32,446 nt of DNA from Acinetobacter lwoffii (GTDB lineage: Bacteria; Pseudomonadota; Gammaproteobacteria; Pseudomonadales; Moraxellaceae). Where the stretch lies: contig SPVA01000044.1 in the NCBI GenBank assembly GCA_013530545.1, forward strand, positions 1 through 32,446. Reading direction: 5' to 3'. Both the position numbers and the translations under genes were made by a program. A model generated the notes under the pieces. The model was not told where the DNA came from. It was given only the letters and a program-made list of their open reading frames with translations, and searched no databases. Below, piece after piece: positions 1 to 7,494 of this stretch. Position 1 is the first letter of the stretch, and each line of letters starts with the position of its first letter.

Positions 1-37
1 TTTGCCAGTGTTGATCTGTCAGCATGGTACGAGGCAT
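1..37 (-). CDS. IS transposase, N-terminal fragment (cut by window edge)
   Basis: Twelve codons are visible, reading MPRTMLTDQHWQ from an ATG at 37-35 on the minus strand. This N-terminus is typical of IS5-family transposases in Acinetobacter, as I recall it. The rest of the protein, including the DDE catalytic residues, lies outside the window, so completeness cannot be judged. The identical start occurs at the other end of the window on the plus strand. Confidence 0.7.
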   Translation of the reverse strand, partial: MPRTMLTDQHWQ

Positions 38-115
38 AGCGAATAGTAAAATTGGGTTTGGCGATTTGATTTTACTACTTCGCTATTTTTTTAAGCTAAA
101 AGTGTCAACACACCC
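1..115 (-). mobile_element. End of an IS5-like insertion sequence (left, partial)
   Basis: The first 115 bases are the terminal part of an insertion sequence that continues off the window. They match, inverted and without a mismatch, the right end of the window. The IS tip reads GGGTGTGTTGACA on the minus strand (ending at 115) and abuts a TA dinucleotide at 116-117, after which the two copies diverge. A TA next to the tip fits TA-targeting members of the IS5 family, but the family call rests on the short transposase start only. The element points outward, away from the Fic gene. Confidence 0.8.
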
Positions 116-117
116 TA

Positions 118-248
118 GTCATCTAGCTCATAAACAACGAAATTTTATAACTTATACATATAGAGCTTCAGAGATCATGAATGATTTATCTGTAAAAAAA
201 CAGTTATCCAACCACTGTAAGCGCATCCATAATGAGTTGGAAAAATGA
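118..248 (+). other. Possible 3' remnant of a gene cut by the IS
   Basis: After the IS tip an open frame runs to a TGA at 246-248. Its last 40 or so residues are hydrophilic and protein-like, ending with NHCKRIHNELEK, and no function is recognisable. The open frame extends back into the IS by chance, so no natural start can be assigned. It may be the tail of a gene interrupted by the insertion, or simply non-coding AT-rich DNA. Treat it as a weak call. Confidence 0.25.
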
Positions 249-296
249 ATAACGAATTATAATGGTAGAATTAAATAGACTTTAAATGATTGAATA

Positions 297-320
297 ATTG
301 TAAAATCAATATTTTACAAT
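297..320. promoter_or_regulatory. Perfect 10-bp dyad upstream of the Fic gene
   Basis: ATTGTAAAAT (297-306) and ATTTTACAAT (311-320) are exact reverse complements separated by CAAT. The dyad lies just upstream of a perfect TATAAT (327-332) and 43 bases before the Fic start. It covers the place where a -35 box would be, so it could be a repressor or activator operator. The binding protein is unknown. Confidence 0.45.
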
Positions 321-326
321 AGATCG

Positions 327-332
327 TATAAT
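327..332 (+). promoter_or_regulatory. Candidate -10 box for the Fic gene
   Basis: A consensus TATAAT sits 31 bases before the ATG at 364. No good -35 hexamer stands 16-18 bases upstream because that stretch is the dyad at 297-320. The promoter may therefore depend on, or be blocked by, whatever binds the dyad. In such AT-rich DNA a chance TATAAT is possible; another occurs at 258-263. Confidence 0.4.
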
Positions 333-363
333 TCTAAAATAAATTTGTAGGAATAGCCTCCTT

Positions 364-1368
364 ATGAAATACCAACCGCCTTATACCATCACATCTAAAA
401 TCATTCATCTAATTGCACAGATTAGTGAGAATATAGGGCGCTTGACTGTTTTAGAAGAAATCCAAGACAGCTTAAAACTACGAAAAGCCAATCGTATCCG
501 TACCATTCAAGGCTCACTGGCGATTGAAGGGAACACTTTAAGTACGGAACAGATCACGGCGATTCTAAATGGTAAGACCGTAATTGCACCTCCAAAAGAA
601 GTTCAGGAAGTGCGTAATGCGATTAAAGCCTATGAAGCCTTTCAGCAGTGGCAACCAAGTCAAGAGTCGGACTTACTACAAGCTCATCAAATTTTAATGA
701 CAGGCTTGATTGATGAAGTTGGTCAGTATCGTCATGGTGGTGTCGGTGTAATGTCAGGTGATCGAGTGGTGCATATGGCTCCGCCTGCAAATCAAATTAA
801 TCGACTGATGGTTGACTTACTTGATTGGTTAAATGATAGCGAAGTGCATCCTCTTATCCAAAGTTCAGTATTTCACTATGAGTTTGAATTCATTCATCCA
901 TTTGCGGATGGCGATGGGCGCATGGGAAGGCTATGGCAAACTTTAATATTAAGCAGATGGAATCCAATCTTTGCTAATATTCCTGTTGAAAGCCTGATTT
1001 ATCAAAATCAGAAAGCCTATTATGAAGCATTACAAGCAAGTACGGATCGAACAGATTCAGCACCTTTTATAGAATTTATTTTGCAGATGATTTTAGATGC
1101 AATTCTTAGTTCAACTGATACCGCTCAAGATAGCGGTCATGTTACCGCTCAAGCTTACGTACAAGTGAGCGATCAAGTTCAGCGTTTAATTTCAGCAATG
1201 AAGCTAGAAGACTACACTTTGGCTGAGTTGATGCAATTGGTTGGTTTAAACCATCGGGCAACATTCCAAAAGAATTATTTGAATCCAGCAATAGAAGCAG
1301 ATTTGATTGAGCGTACTATTCCAGATAAGCCGAAAAGCCCTAAGCAAAGGTATCGTCTTAAATCATGA
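364..1368 (+). CDS. Fic family protein (class II, probable AMP-transferase)
   Basis: A 334-residue Fic-domain protein. Fic enzymes usually transfer AMP from ATP to a hydroxyl on a target protein. The core motif is HPFADGDGRMGR at residues 178-189, with the catalytic His178; the family consensus has Asn where this protein has Asp184. An N-terminal inhibitory motif S51-x3-E55-G56-N57 marks class II Fic proteins, where the glutamate blocks productive ATP binding. Residues from about 255 to the end look like a winged helix, ending in the IPDKPKSPKQRYRL-type tail common in this subgroup. Upstream are a dyad and a TATAAT; no strong ribosome site is seen before ATG 364. It is followed by a 185-base AT-rich gap and then the PP2C-McrBC block on the same strand. 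It may be an independent toxin-like or regulatory gene, or part of the same defence locus. The target protein is unknown. Confidence 0.9.
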   Translation: MKYQPPYTITSKIIHLIAQISENIGRLTVLEEIQDSLKLRKANRIRTIQGSLAIEGNTLSTEQITAILNGKTVIAPPKEVQEVRNAIKAYEAFQQWQPSQESDLLQAHQILMTGLIDEVGQYRHGGVGVMSGDRVVHMAPPANQINRLMVDLLDWLNDSEVHPLIQSSVFHYEFEFIHPFADGDGRMGRLWQTLILSRWNPIFANIPVESLIYQNQKAYYEALQASTDRTDSAPFIEFILQMILDAILSSTDTAQDSGHVTAQAYVQVSDQVQRLISAMKLEDYTLAELMQLVGLNHRATFQKNYLNPAIEADLIERTIPDKPKSPKQRYRLKS

Positions 1369-1553
1369 TTTAGCTTGAAAAAATATTTAGTTACATTTTT
1401 ACTTAAACAGTTAAACATGAATGAGAATTAAAAAGCGTAAAGTAAGTTTTAAATTAAATAATTCATTATTAATCAGTAACTTATACAAAATTTTTCTTGA
1501 TTGTGTTATCGGGTTTTGGTAAAAAAAGTACTATTAAGTTTGAGATCAATGTG

Positions 1554-2315
1554 ATGAGTACTTTTGAAATGCAAGGTCTGACATGGAAGGCGAGGTCAAA
1601 GTATCAACAAGATGCCATTTTGATTGAAAATAAAGTTATTCAACATGATGGACTCATCACTAAACTGTATAGCCATTCTGAAAAAGAACAGTGGTGTGTT
1701 GCTGTAGCGGATGGGATTAGCAATAGTCCAGTAGCTGAGCAAGCAGCCTATACAGTTTTAAATGCTTTAATGCAAAATAAAAAGATAGAAACTTGTCAAG
1801 CATTTACCATTCAGCAGTATCTTGTTGATCAATTAGCACATCAAAAAAATAGTTTTGGAGCCAGTTCAACACTTGCACTCATTCAAAATAATGGCGAACA
1901 AGGTTTTGTGACAATTCAACATATTGGGGATAGTCGAGTATATTTGTTTAGCCAGCATGATCAAAAGTGGCACTGCCTGACGAGAGATCATAATTATCTT
2001 GAACAGTTAAGAGAAAATGGCGAGATAAAAGAAGGGGGAAACTATGCCAGTATTTATGGTGCATTATTACAATACTTTTGTGCTGATCCTTTGCATGAAG
2101 TGATGGATTTTACAACAACAGAAGAATATTTGACTGAGAATGATGCCTTATTAGTTTGTACCGATGGTGTGCATGATGTGATGGAGTGTACGGAATGGCC
2201 TGCTTTAAAAGTAGATATGGAACTTCGAGCATGGTTACTCGACATGAAAGCGTCATTAGATTCGAAACAGGCGTATGACAATGTCAGCATGATCTTAGTA
2301 CGAGCAAAAATTTAA
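1554..2315 (+). CDS. PP2C-type protein Ser/Thr phosphatase
   Basis: A compact 253-residue PPM/PP2C phosphatase, expected to remove phosphate from Ser/Thr using two metal ions. Visible motifs in order: Asp20 in KYQQDA, ADG at 52-54 (metal ligands), GASST at 102-106, GDSR at 125-128, TRDHN at 143-147, TDG at 203-205 and DNVS at 242-245. The usual DGMGG is DGISN here, but all the metal-binding aspartates appear present, so activity is likely. An in-frame TTG at 1497 would add 19 residues; I prefer ATG 1554 because the PP2C fold starts directly after it. No protein kinase gene is visible nearby. The next gene follows after 21 bases and then McrB- and McrC-like genes, so the phosphatase probably acts within that operon, perhaps on a partner protein. 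No signal peptide or membrane segment; cytoplasmic. Confidence 0.88.
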   Translation: MSTFEMQGLTWKARSKYQQDAILIENKVIQHDGLITKLYSHSEKEQWCVAVADGISNSPVAEQAAYTVLNALMQNKKIETCQAFTIQQYLVDQLAHQKNSFGASSTLALIQNNGEQGFVTIQHIGDSRVYLFSQHDQKWHCLTRDHNYLEQLRENGEIKEGGNYASIYGALLQYFCADPLHEVMDFTTTEEYLTENDALLVCTDGVHDVMECTEWPALKVDMELRAWLLDMKASLDSKQAYDNVSMILVRAKI

Positions 2316-2336
2316 TTCATTGAGAATGGGGGAATT

Positions 2337-2537
2337 ATGCAATCAGACGATCTTTTTGAACGTGCCAAATTATTCATAGAGGAAGTAGGTGTCGTTTCGG
2401 TATCGAGTTTACAACGTAAGTTTTTAATTGGACATACTCAAGCAGAACAAGTGCTAAATCAGTTAATTGAAGAGAATATTTGTGAGAGCCACTTTGTTCA
2501 AGAGCAAGGCTATATTTTAAAAAAAATTTCGAAGTAA
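2337..2537 (+). CDS. Stand-alone FtsK gamma-like winged-helix protein
   Basis: A 66-residue protein that aligns along most of its length with the C-terminal gamma domain of the FtsK DNA translocase. Shared features are DLF near residue 5, Ala10, Phe13, Glu15, then S-x-S-x-LQRKFLIG (21-32) and a recognition-type helix (about 33-43) followed by E-x-N-I-x-E-S. In FtsK this winged helix reads the KOPS sequence and touches XerD. Here the recognition helix begins HTQAEQ, where FtsK proteins typically have YNRAAR, so the basic contacts are lost and the DNA target, if any, probably differs. There is no translocase motor. A GGGGGA lies 3 bases before ATG 2337. Gaps to its neighbours are 21 and 23 bases, so it is translated with PP2C and McrB. 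A role as DNA-binding adaptor or sensor for the McrBC-like complex is inference. Confidence 0.75.
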   Translation: MQSDDLFERAKLFIEEVGVVSVSSLQRKFLIGHTQAEQVLNQLIEENICESHFVQEQGYILKKISK

Positions 2538-2560
2538 GGTAATTTAGAAAAGGATACGGT

Positions 2561-4204
2561 ATGTCGATCAGATTAAAAAATCTTTATAAGCTTTTGATTG
2601 AGAATAGGAAGCATGAAGTTTTGGGATGGAATAAAGCATATAAAAATTTTTATAATCAGGTCGAAAAAAAACGAGAATGCATAAAACAAGGAGAAACATT
2701 ATCAGAGAGGGATGAAAATTTTCTACAGCAGCTTCTCTATGATAAAAATAATGGTATTGCTTCTCGTGGGCAGTCGACTTTGAGTGAAATCGACTTTCGT
2801 AAGGTTATTAAAAATAAAGAATTTTTAACAGCCTTAGAACAATTGATTCTTGAGCCTAATATAAGAAGCTACAAAATATTTCAAGATCATTGGTCTGAAT
2901 ATATAGAAAAAAATAATCCAGTGCTTGTTAATAGGGTAGTTGCTGCATGTACTCTTGATGTTTCTACAACGGTAGACTCAGGTAAATTTAACCAAGTTTT
3001 TAGTTGGTTAATGCGTGAAAAAATTATTCCAATTTATCCAGATAGTGAACCTAAAGATTGGTTTTCAAAAAATCAATTTTTGATGGAGATTTTGAAACAG
3101 GTATTCAGTGAAGAGATGCAGAATCAAGAGACAGACGAATTTTTTTTAAGCCAGTTTGTTTGGGAGCTCTATGAAAATTTGTCAAACCCATTCAGTTTAA
3201 AAAAACAAATTATTAAATACGGTGCTCCTGGAACAGGTAAGACTTTTCAGGCTCGTCAGCAAACTTCACTTTTGTTTGATATTTGGAAAGAGGAGTTTGC
3301 TCCTGATACTGATTTTACTCATCAAGGTCAGATTGAGTTAGTGCAATTCCATCCGTCTTTCAGCTATGAGGATTTCATTGAAGGACTACGCCCTATTTTA
3401 GATGAGAATGGACAAGCCCAATTAACATTACAGAATGGGATTTTTAAAGAGTTTTGTTTAAAGGCTGGTAAATGGGAAATTGATGTATTTAATTTGCATC
3501 TAGATAAAGAATGGGATGAGATAAAAATCCTTGATTTACATCCTTATAAAGATCAACTCAGTAATTCATATTGGGACTATATCTTTAGAGTAGAGGACCA
3601 AACTAAATTAGTTTCTAATGCTATCCCTCCATTCTTTTTTATTATTGATGAAATTAACCGTGCGGAATTATCTCGTGTTTTTGGCGAGTTAATGTACTGC
3701 TTAGAATATCGTGGTGTTAAGGGCAGTGTTAAAACCCAATATGCTAATTTGAATACGAAGAAAACAGGCATACTGGAATTAGGACAGACCTATCAATTTT
3801 TCATTCCTACCAATATATATTTAATTGGCACAATGAATACGATTGATAGAAGTGTGGAAAGTTTTGACTTCGCTCTTCGGCGTAGATTTTCTTGGCAAGA
3901 GGTGAAGCCAGATACAAGGTTGTTGAAATTCTACCTTTCAGAGCATTGTGCTAAATGGATTGAATTAGCAAGTAGTCTTGAAGAGCTTAATGAAAATATA
4001 AAAGCTCAAGCTTTACTTGGTAATGATTACCAGATTGGGCATGCTTATTTAATGAATTTGAAATACCCTAAAAGTTTAAGCTTAACTGAGGTGAAAGCTT
4101 TGATTTGGGAAGATAGTATCAGACCATTGTTGCAAGAATATTTACGTGGTACAGGTGAAGAAGCAGAGTTAATAAGATCTTTTAGTAAATCTTTTGGGGT
4201 CTAA
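2561..4204 (+). CDS. McrB-like AAA+ GTPase of a type IV restriction system
   Basis: A 547-residue motor subunit. The AAA+ core begins near residue 217: Walker A GAPGTGKT (221-228), the conserved VQFHPSFSYEDFIEGLRP stretch (261-278), Walker B FFFIIDE (358-364) followed by INRAELSRVFGEL, the McrB hallmark MNTIDRS (425-431; MNTADRS in E. coli) and an arginine cluster ALRRRF (438-443). McrB proteins form rings that hydrolyse GTP and drive the McrC nuclease. The N-terminal 210 residues match no DNA-reading domain I recognise, and they replace the methylcytosine-binding domain of E. coli McrB. An AGGA lies 9 bases before the ATG. The gene abuts mcrC: the stop TAA (4202-4204) runs almost into the GTG start at 4206. 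The family assignment is firm; the substrate is unknown. Confidence 0.92.
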   Translation: MSIRLKNLYKLLIENRKHEVLGWNKAYKNFYNQVEKKRECIKQGETLSERDENFLQQLLYDKNNGIASRGQSTLSEIDFRKVIKNKEFLTALEQLILEPNIRSYKIFQDHWSEYIEKNNPVLVNRVVAACTLDVSTTVDSGKFNQVFSWLMREKIIPIYPDSEPKDWFSKNQFLMEILKQVFSEEMQNQETDEFFLSQFVWELYENLSNPFSLKKQIIKYGAPGTGKTFQARQQTSLLFDIWKEEFAPDTDFTHQGQIELVQFHPSFSYEDFIEGLRPILDENGQAQLTLQNGIFKEFCLKAGKWEIDVFNLHLDKEWDEIKILDLHPYKDQLSNSYWDYIFRVEDQTKLVSNAIPPFFFIIDEINRAELSRVFGELMYCLEYRGVKGSVKTQYANLNTKKTGILELGQTYQFFIPTNIYLIGTMNTIDRSVESFDFALRRRFSWQEVKPDTRLLKFYLSEHCAKWIELASSLEELNENIKAQALLGNDYQIGHAYLMNLKYPKSLSLTEVKALIWEDSIRPLLQEYLRGTGEEAELIRSFSKSFGV

Positions 4205-4205
4205 T

Positions 4206-5633
4206 GTGTGGCTCTTTAATGTCATTAAAAATGGAACTCTGGTCGACAATCAAATTTATACAGTTCAAGATGGAATACTGTATAACCGACGATTAGATAA
4301 CCCTGTTAAGCTAAATAAAAGGGCTAGTGGACAATGGACGTATCCTTATAATAACGACCAAGCAGTTTGGCACTTTATTAATAGGTTATCTACTGATGTC
4401 AATGATTCCTTAATGGAGCGTGGTGCTGATGCTTTGGTTCTCTTTAACGATAGTGAATATGAGCATAATACTGATGACGCTTTATTAAGAGTTAGTGGTA
4501 TTAATGCAGCTAACTTTACTCTTACCACAGGAAATCTTATTGGCTTTATTAAGCAGGGAGATTATTCATTAAAGATTAGTTCGCGATTTGGGGATAATTT
4601 CTTAAGATTTATTATAGCTGACGCTGACGGATTTCTTGAACTGGAGAATTTCGGAGGTCAAAATATAGGGGAGGGTTATGAATGGCTCCTTGCATATCTT
4701 TGGAACATTAAATTTAAGCGGGCGTATCGATTAGGGCTTCCAAAAACATATATAACAAAAAATGAGAAGTTAGGGCGAGTGCGTGGGAAGATTGATGTTG
4801 TTGATTATTTTAACAATAAGATGTTAGGAAAACATTTATGTAGTTATAGAGAGCATAGCTATGAAAACCCTTCAGCTTCACTTTTCCTTGCTGCTTATGA
4901 AATTATAGAACATTACTCATTTTGTCAGCATACGAGGAATATCTATAATACATTTCTTATTGCTAATAAAGGGATAAAAAGGACGAGACAGGAGATTTTG
5001 CGAACGCAATATTTCACAAATCCATTTTATAATGATTACAACGTTCTTATAGATTTATCTAAGAAAATCATAAGTCAAAAAAGTTCGGATTTTAGTTCAG
5101 ATGAAGCATCGAGCTCATTTCTATTTGATGTATCTATGCTTTTTGAATATTTTATTCGTAAGTTAATAAAAAGAGCAGGAATAATTGTGCGTAGTAAATA
5201 TGCGCAAATTCATAAAATATCAGCAGGTATCAATACTGGATATATGAGGAAATTAGAGCCAGATCTTGTTCTGGAAAGTGCTGAAGGTCTTTATATATTT
5301 GATGTTAAATATAAAACTTTCGACAGTAGATTTGGCGTAGGTCGAGAGGATCTATTTCAGCTCCATACTTACATAGGTCAATACGCTAATGAGGCGAAAA
5401 TCAAAGGATGTGGCTTTATATATCCAATATCAGAGAAAAGATGGGCATCACTTCATTTAGACAGTACTAATGGAGTAATTTCTACTAATATAAAACAACA
5501 TGGCGTGGATATTCCTTTTCATGTTGTATTCTTTAAAATTACTGAATGTGATTTAGAATTTAATCTGTCGATGAGGAATGAGTGTTTAGATTTTTGTACA
5601 CGCTTAAAAGAAAAAATTATACAAATGGTTTAA
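4206..5633 (+). CDS. McrC-like PD-(D/E)xK nuclease subunit
   Basis: A 475-residue partner of the McrB-like GTPase. The C-terminal nuclease motif has Asp353 in EPDLVLES, then Asp366 and Lys368 in FDVKYKTF. The 13-residue spacing equals that of E. coli McrC (D244, D257, K259), so it is probably catalytic. The middle carries the McrC-typical KLGRVRGKIDVVDYF stretch (about 188-202). At about 475 residues it is longer than E. coli McrC (348), with an extended N-terminal part (about 1-110). I chose GTG 4206 because a GGGG at 4197-4200 is well spaced before it; a TTG at 4194 overlapping mcrB would add four residues. It is the last gene of the PP2C-wHTH-McrB-McrC block. No clear terminator follows before prfC. 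Confidence 0.9.
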   Translation: MWLFNVIKNGTLVDNQIYTVQDGILYNRRLDNPVKLNKRASGQWTYPYNNDQAVWHFINRLSTDVNDSLMERGADALVLFNDSEYEHNTDDALLRVSGINAANFTLTTGNLIGFIKQGDYSLKISSRFGDNFLRFIIADADGFLELENFGGQNIGEGYEWLLAYLWNIKFKRAYRLGLPKTYITKNEKLGRVRGKIDVVDYFNNKMLGKHLCSYREHSYENPSASLFLAAYEIIEHYSFCQHTRNIYNTFLIANKGIKRTRQEILRTQYFTNPFYNDYNVLIDLSKKIISQKSSDFSSDEASSSFLFDVSMLFEYFIRKLIKRAGIIVRSKYAQIHKISAGINTGYMRKLEPDLVLESAEGLYIFDVKYKTFDSRFGVGREDLFQLHTYIGQYANEAKIKGCGFIYPISEKRWASLHLDSTNGVISTNIKQHGVDIPFHVVFFKITECDLEFNLSMRNECLDFCTRLKEKIIQMV

Positions 5634-5676
5634 CTTACTTTCAGTAATAGGATCTAGATTCTTCAATAGACAAGAC

Positions 5677-5707
5677 TTGAATATAGCGAGTTTAAATCTG
5701 CTACAAT
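5677..5707 (+). promoter_or_regulatory. Candidate promoter for prfC
   Basis: TTGAAT (5677-5682) and TACAAT (5702-5707) form a sigma-70-like pair with a rather long 19-base spacer. Transcription would begin near 5714 and give a leader of about 80 bases that contains the GTACATA repeats. The assignment is by eye only. Confidence 0.35.
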
Positions 5708-5741
5708 TGCGCCAATTTTGAATTCCCACTTTTCAGTTTTA

Positions 5742-5778
5742 GTACATATTTAGAAATGTGTACATAACTGTGTACATA
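5742..5778 (+). repeat. Three GTACATA repeats before prfC
   Basis: GTACATA occurs at 5742-5748, 5760-5766 and 5772-5778, the last two as TGTACATA. They lie in the presumed prfC leader, at the border between the AT-rich accessory block and the core chromosome. They could be a regulator site, an RNA structure element or chance; nothing identifies a binding protein. Confidence 0.4.
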
Positions 5779-5793
5779 TTGTAGATTTTTCTC

Positions 5794-7383
5794 ATGTTTA
5801 AAGATCAATTAGCGAGAGAGGTAAAGGCTCGTAGAACCTTTGCTATTATTTCCCACCCCGATGCCGGTAAAACCACCATGACAGAAAAATTGCTGTTATG
5901 GGGTCAGGCTATTCAGGTGGCCGGGATGGTAAAAAGCCGTAAATCTGACCGGGCCGCAACATCTGACTGGATGGAAATGGAAAAAGAGCGTGGTATCTCG
6001 ATTACCACCTCGGTGATGCAATTTCCTTTTAAAGACAAGATGATCAATCTTCTGGACACCCCGGGACATGAAGACTTCTCGGAAGATACCTACCGTACCC
6101 TAACCGCGGTAGACTCGGCGCTGATGGTGATTGACGGGGCAAAAGGTGTCGAAGACCGAACCATTAAACTAATGGAAGTGTGTCGGATGCGCGATACCCC
6201 GATCATTTCATTCGTCAATAAAATGGACCGTGAAATCCGTGAGCCGCTTGAGCTTCTGGATGAAATCGAAAACGTTCTAAAAATTAAATGTGTCCCGATC
6301 ACCTGGCCACTCGGTACAGGCCGTGATTTTGCCGGTGTATTTAATTTAATCGAAGAAAAATTCTACGTGTATAAAGCCGGTTTCGGTTCAGTGATTACTG
6401 AGATCGAAGTGCGTGATGGTTATGACTATCCTGATCTTCGTGAGAAAGTGGGTGAACTGGCTTGGGCGGCATTTGAAGAATCGCTTGAACTGGTACAAAT
6501 GGCCAATGAGCCTTTAGACCGCGAAGAATTTCTGGCGGGTCGTCAAACGCCTGTGTTGTTCGGTACAGCCTTGGGTAACTTTGGTGTCGACCATGTTCTG
6601 GATGCCTTCAGTCAATATGCACCATCTCCTAAAGCCCATCCGACCCAAGATCGTGTTGTAGAAGCGGATGAAGAAGGCTTTACCGGTTTTGTCTTCAAGA
6701 TTCAGGCCAATATGGATCCGAAACACCGTGACCGTATTGCCTTCATGCGGATCTGTTCAGGCAAGTATGAAAAAGGCTTGAAGATGAAGCATGTACGTTT
6801 GGATAAAGATGTGCGCATCAGCGATGCCTTAACTTTCTTGGCCGGTGATCGTCAGCATCTGGAAGAAGCTTGGCCGGGTGATATTATTGGTCTGCATAAC
6901 CATGGCACCATCCAGATTGGTGATACATTTACCTCGGGTGAGAAACTTCAGTTTACCGGTATTCCGCACTTTGCGCCTGAAATGTTCCGCCGTGTCCGCT
7001 TGAAGGATCCATTAAAATCCAAGCAGCTGCAAAAAGGTCTGAAAGAGCTGTCTGAAGAAGGGGCAACCCAGGTATTCATGCCACAGAATAACAACGACCT
7101 GATCGTGGGTGCGGTGGGTGTGCTACAGTTTGAAGTGGTGGCTTACCGTCTGAAAGAAGAATACAAAGTTGATTGTGTTTACGAACCGGTCAGCATCAAC
7201 ACAGTACGTTGGGTGTCTTGCGATGACGAGAAGAAATTCAACGAATTCAAGAAAAAAGCTCATGACCAGTTGTCTGTCGATGGTGGTGGTCATTTGACAT
7301 ATCTTGCACCAAGCCGCGTGAATTTGCAGCTGATGCAAGAACGTTATCCGGACATCGTGTTCCACAATACGCGTGAACACTAA
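5794..7383 (+). CDS. prfC: Peptide chain release factor 3 (RF3)
   Basis: A 529-residue translational GTPase that recycles RF1 and RF2 from the ribosome after peptide release. The G-domain motifs are complete: HPDAGKTT (21-28), the switch region with [10 protein letters not shown] (65-74), DTPGH (88-92) and NKMD (142-145). Domains II and III follow, and length matches the family (E. coli RF3 is 529 residues). The start ATG 5794 lacks an obvious Shine-Dalgarno sequence, but the N-terminus [20 protein letters not shown] fits the family. This is the first clearly core gene after the AT-rich block, and its richer codon use contrasts with the McrBC genes. A terminator follows at 7419-7447. Confidence 0.98.
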   Translation: MFKDQLAREVKARRTFAIISHPDAGKTTMTEKLLLWGQAIQVAGMVKSRKSDRAATSDWMEMEKERGISITTSVMQFPFKDKMINLLDTPGHEDFSEDTYRTLTAVDSALMVIDGAKGVEDRTIKLMEVCRMRDTPIISFVNKMDREIREPLELLDEIENVLKIKCVPITWPLGTGRDFAGVFNLIEEKFYVYKAGFGSVITEIEVRDGYDYPDLREKVGELAWAAFEESLELVQMANEPLDREEFLAGRQTPVLFGTALGNFGVDHVLDAFSQYAPSPKAHPTQDRVVEADEEGFTGFVFKIQANMDPKHRDRIAFMRICSGKYEKGLKMKHVRLDKDVRISDALTFLAGDRQHLEEAWPGDIIGLHNHGTIQIGDTFTSGEKLQFTGIPHFAPEMFRRVRLKDPLKSKQLQKGLKELSEEGATQVFMPQNNNDLIVGAVGVLQFEVVAYRLKEEYKVDCVYEPVSINTVRWVSCDDEKKFNEFKKKAHDQLSVDGGGHLTYLAPSRVNLQLMQERYPDIVFHNTREH

Positions 7384-7418
7384 ACTTTAACGTTCCGCAG
7401 CTAAAGTTTAAAAATATC

Positions 7419-7447
7419 AAACAGCTTCTCCGGAAGCTGTTTTATTT
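7419..7447 (+). terminator. Rho-independent terminator after prfC
   Basis: AAACAGCTTC (7419-7428) pairs with GAAGCTGTTT (7433-7442) around a TCCG loop, and is followed by a T-rich tail. A second dyad, TAAACTTTA / TAAAGTTTA (7381-7389 / 7402-7410), overlaps the prfC stop codon. Confidence 0.85.
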
Positions 7448-7494
7448 TATGCTACATTTAAGCAATTAATAACTCGATAGATATAGCAAAGAGA

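Noticed and set aside
24..117. Start of the first plus-strand open frame inside the IS
   Set aside because: It is antisense to the IS end and to the transposase start, so it is not a real N-terminus.
1459..1487. Promoter with TATACA (1482-1487) before the PP2C gene
   Set aside because: No acceptable -35 box at the right distance; in such AT-rich DNA the match is not convincing.
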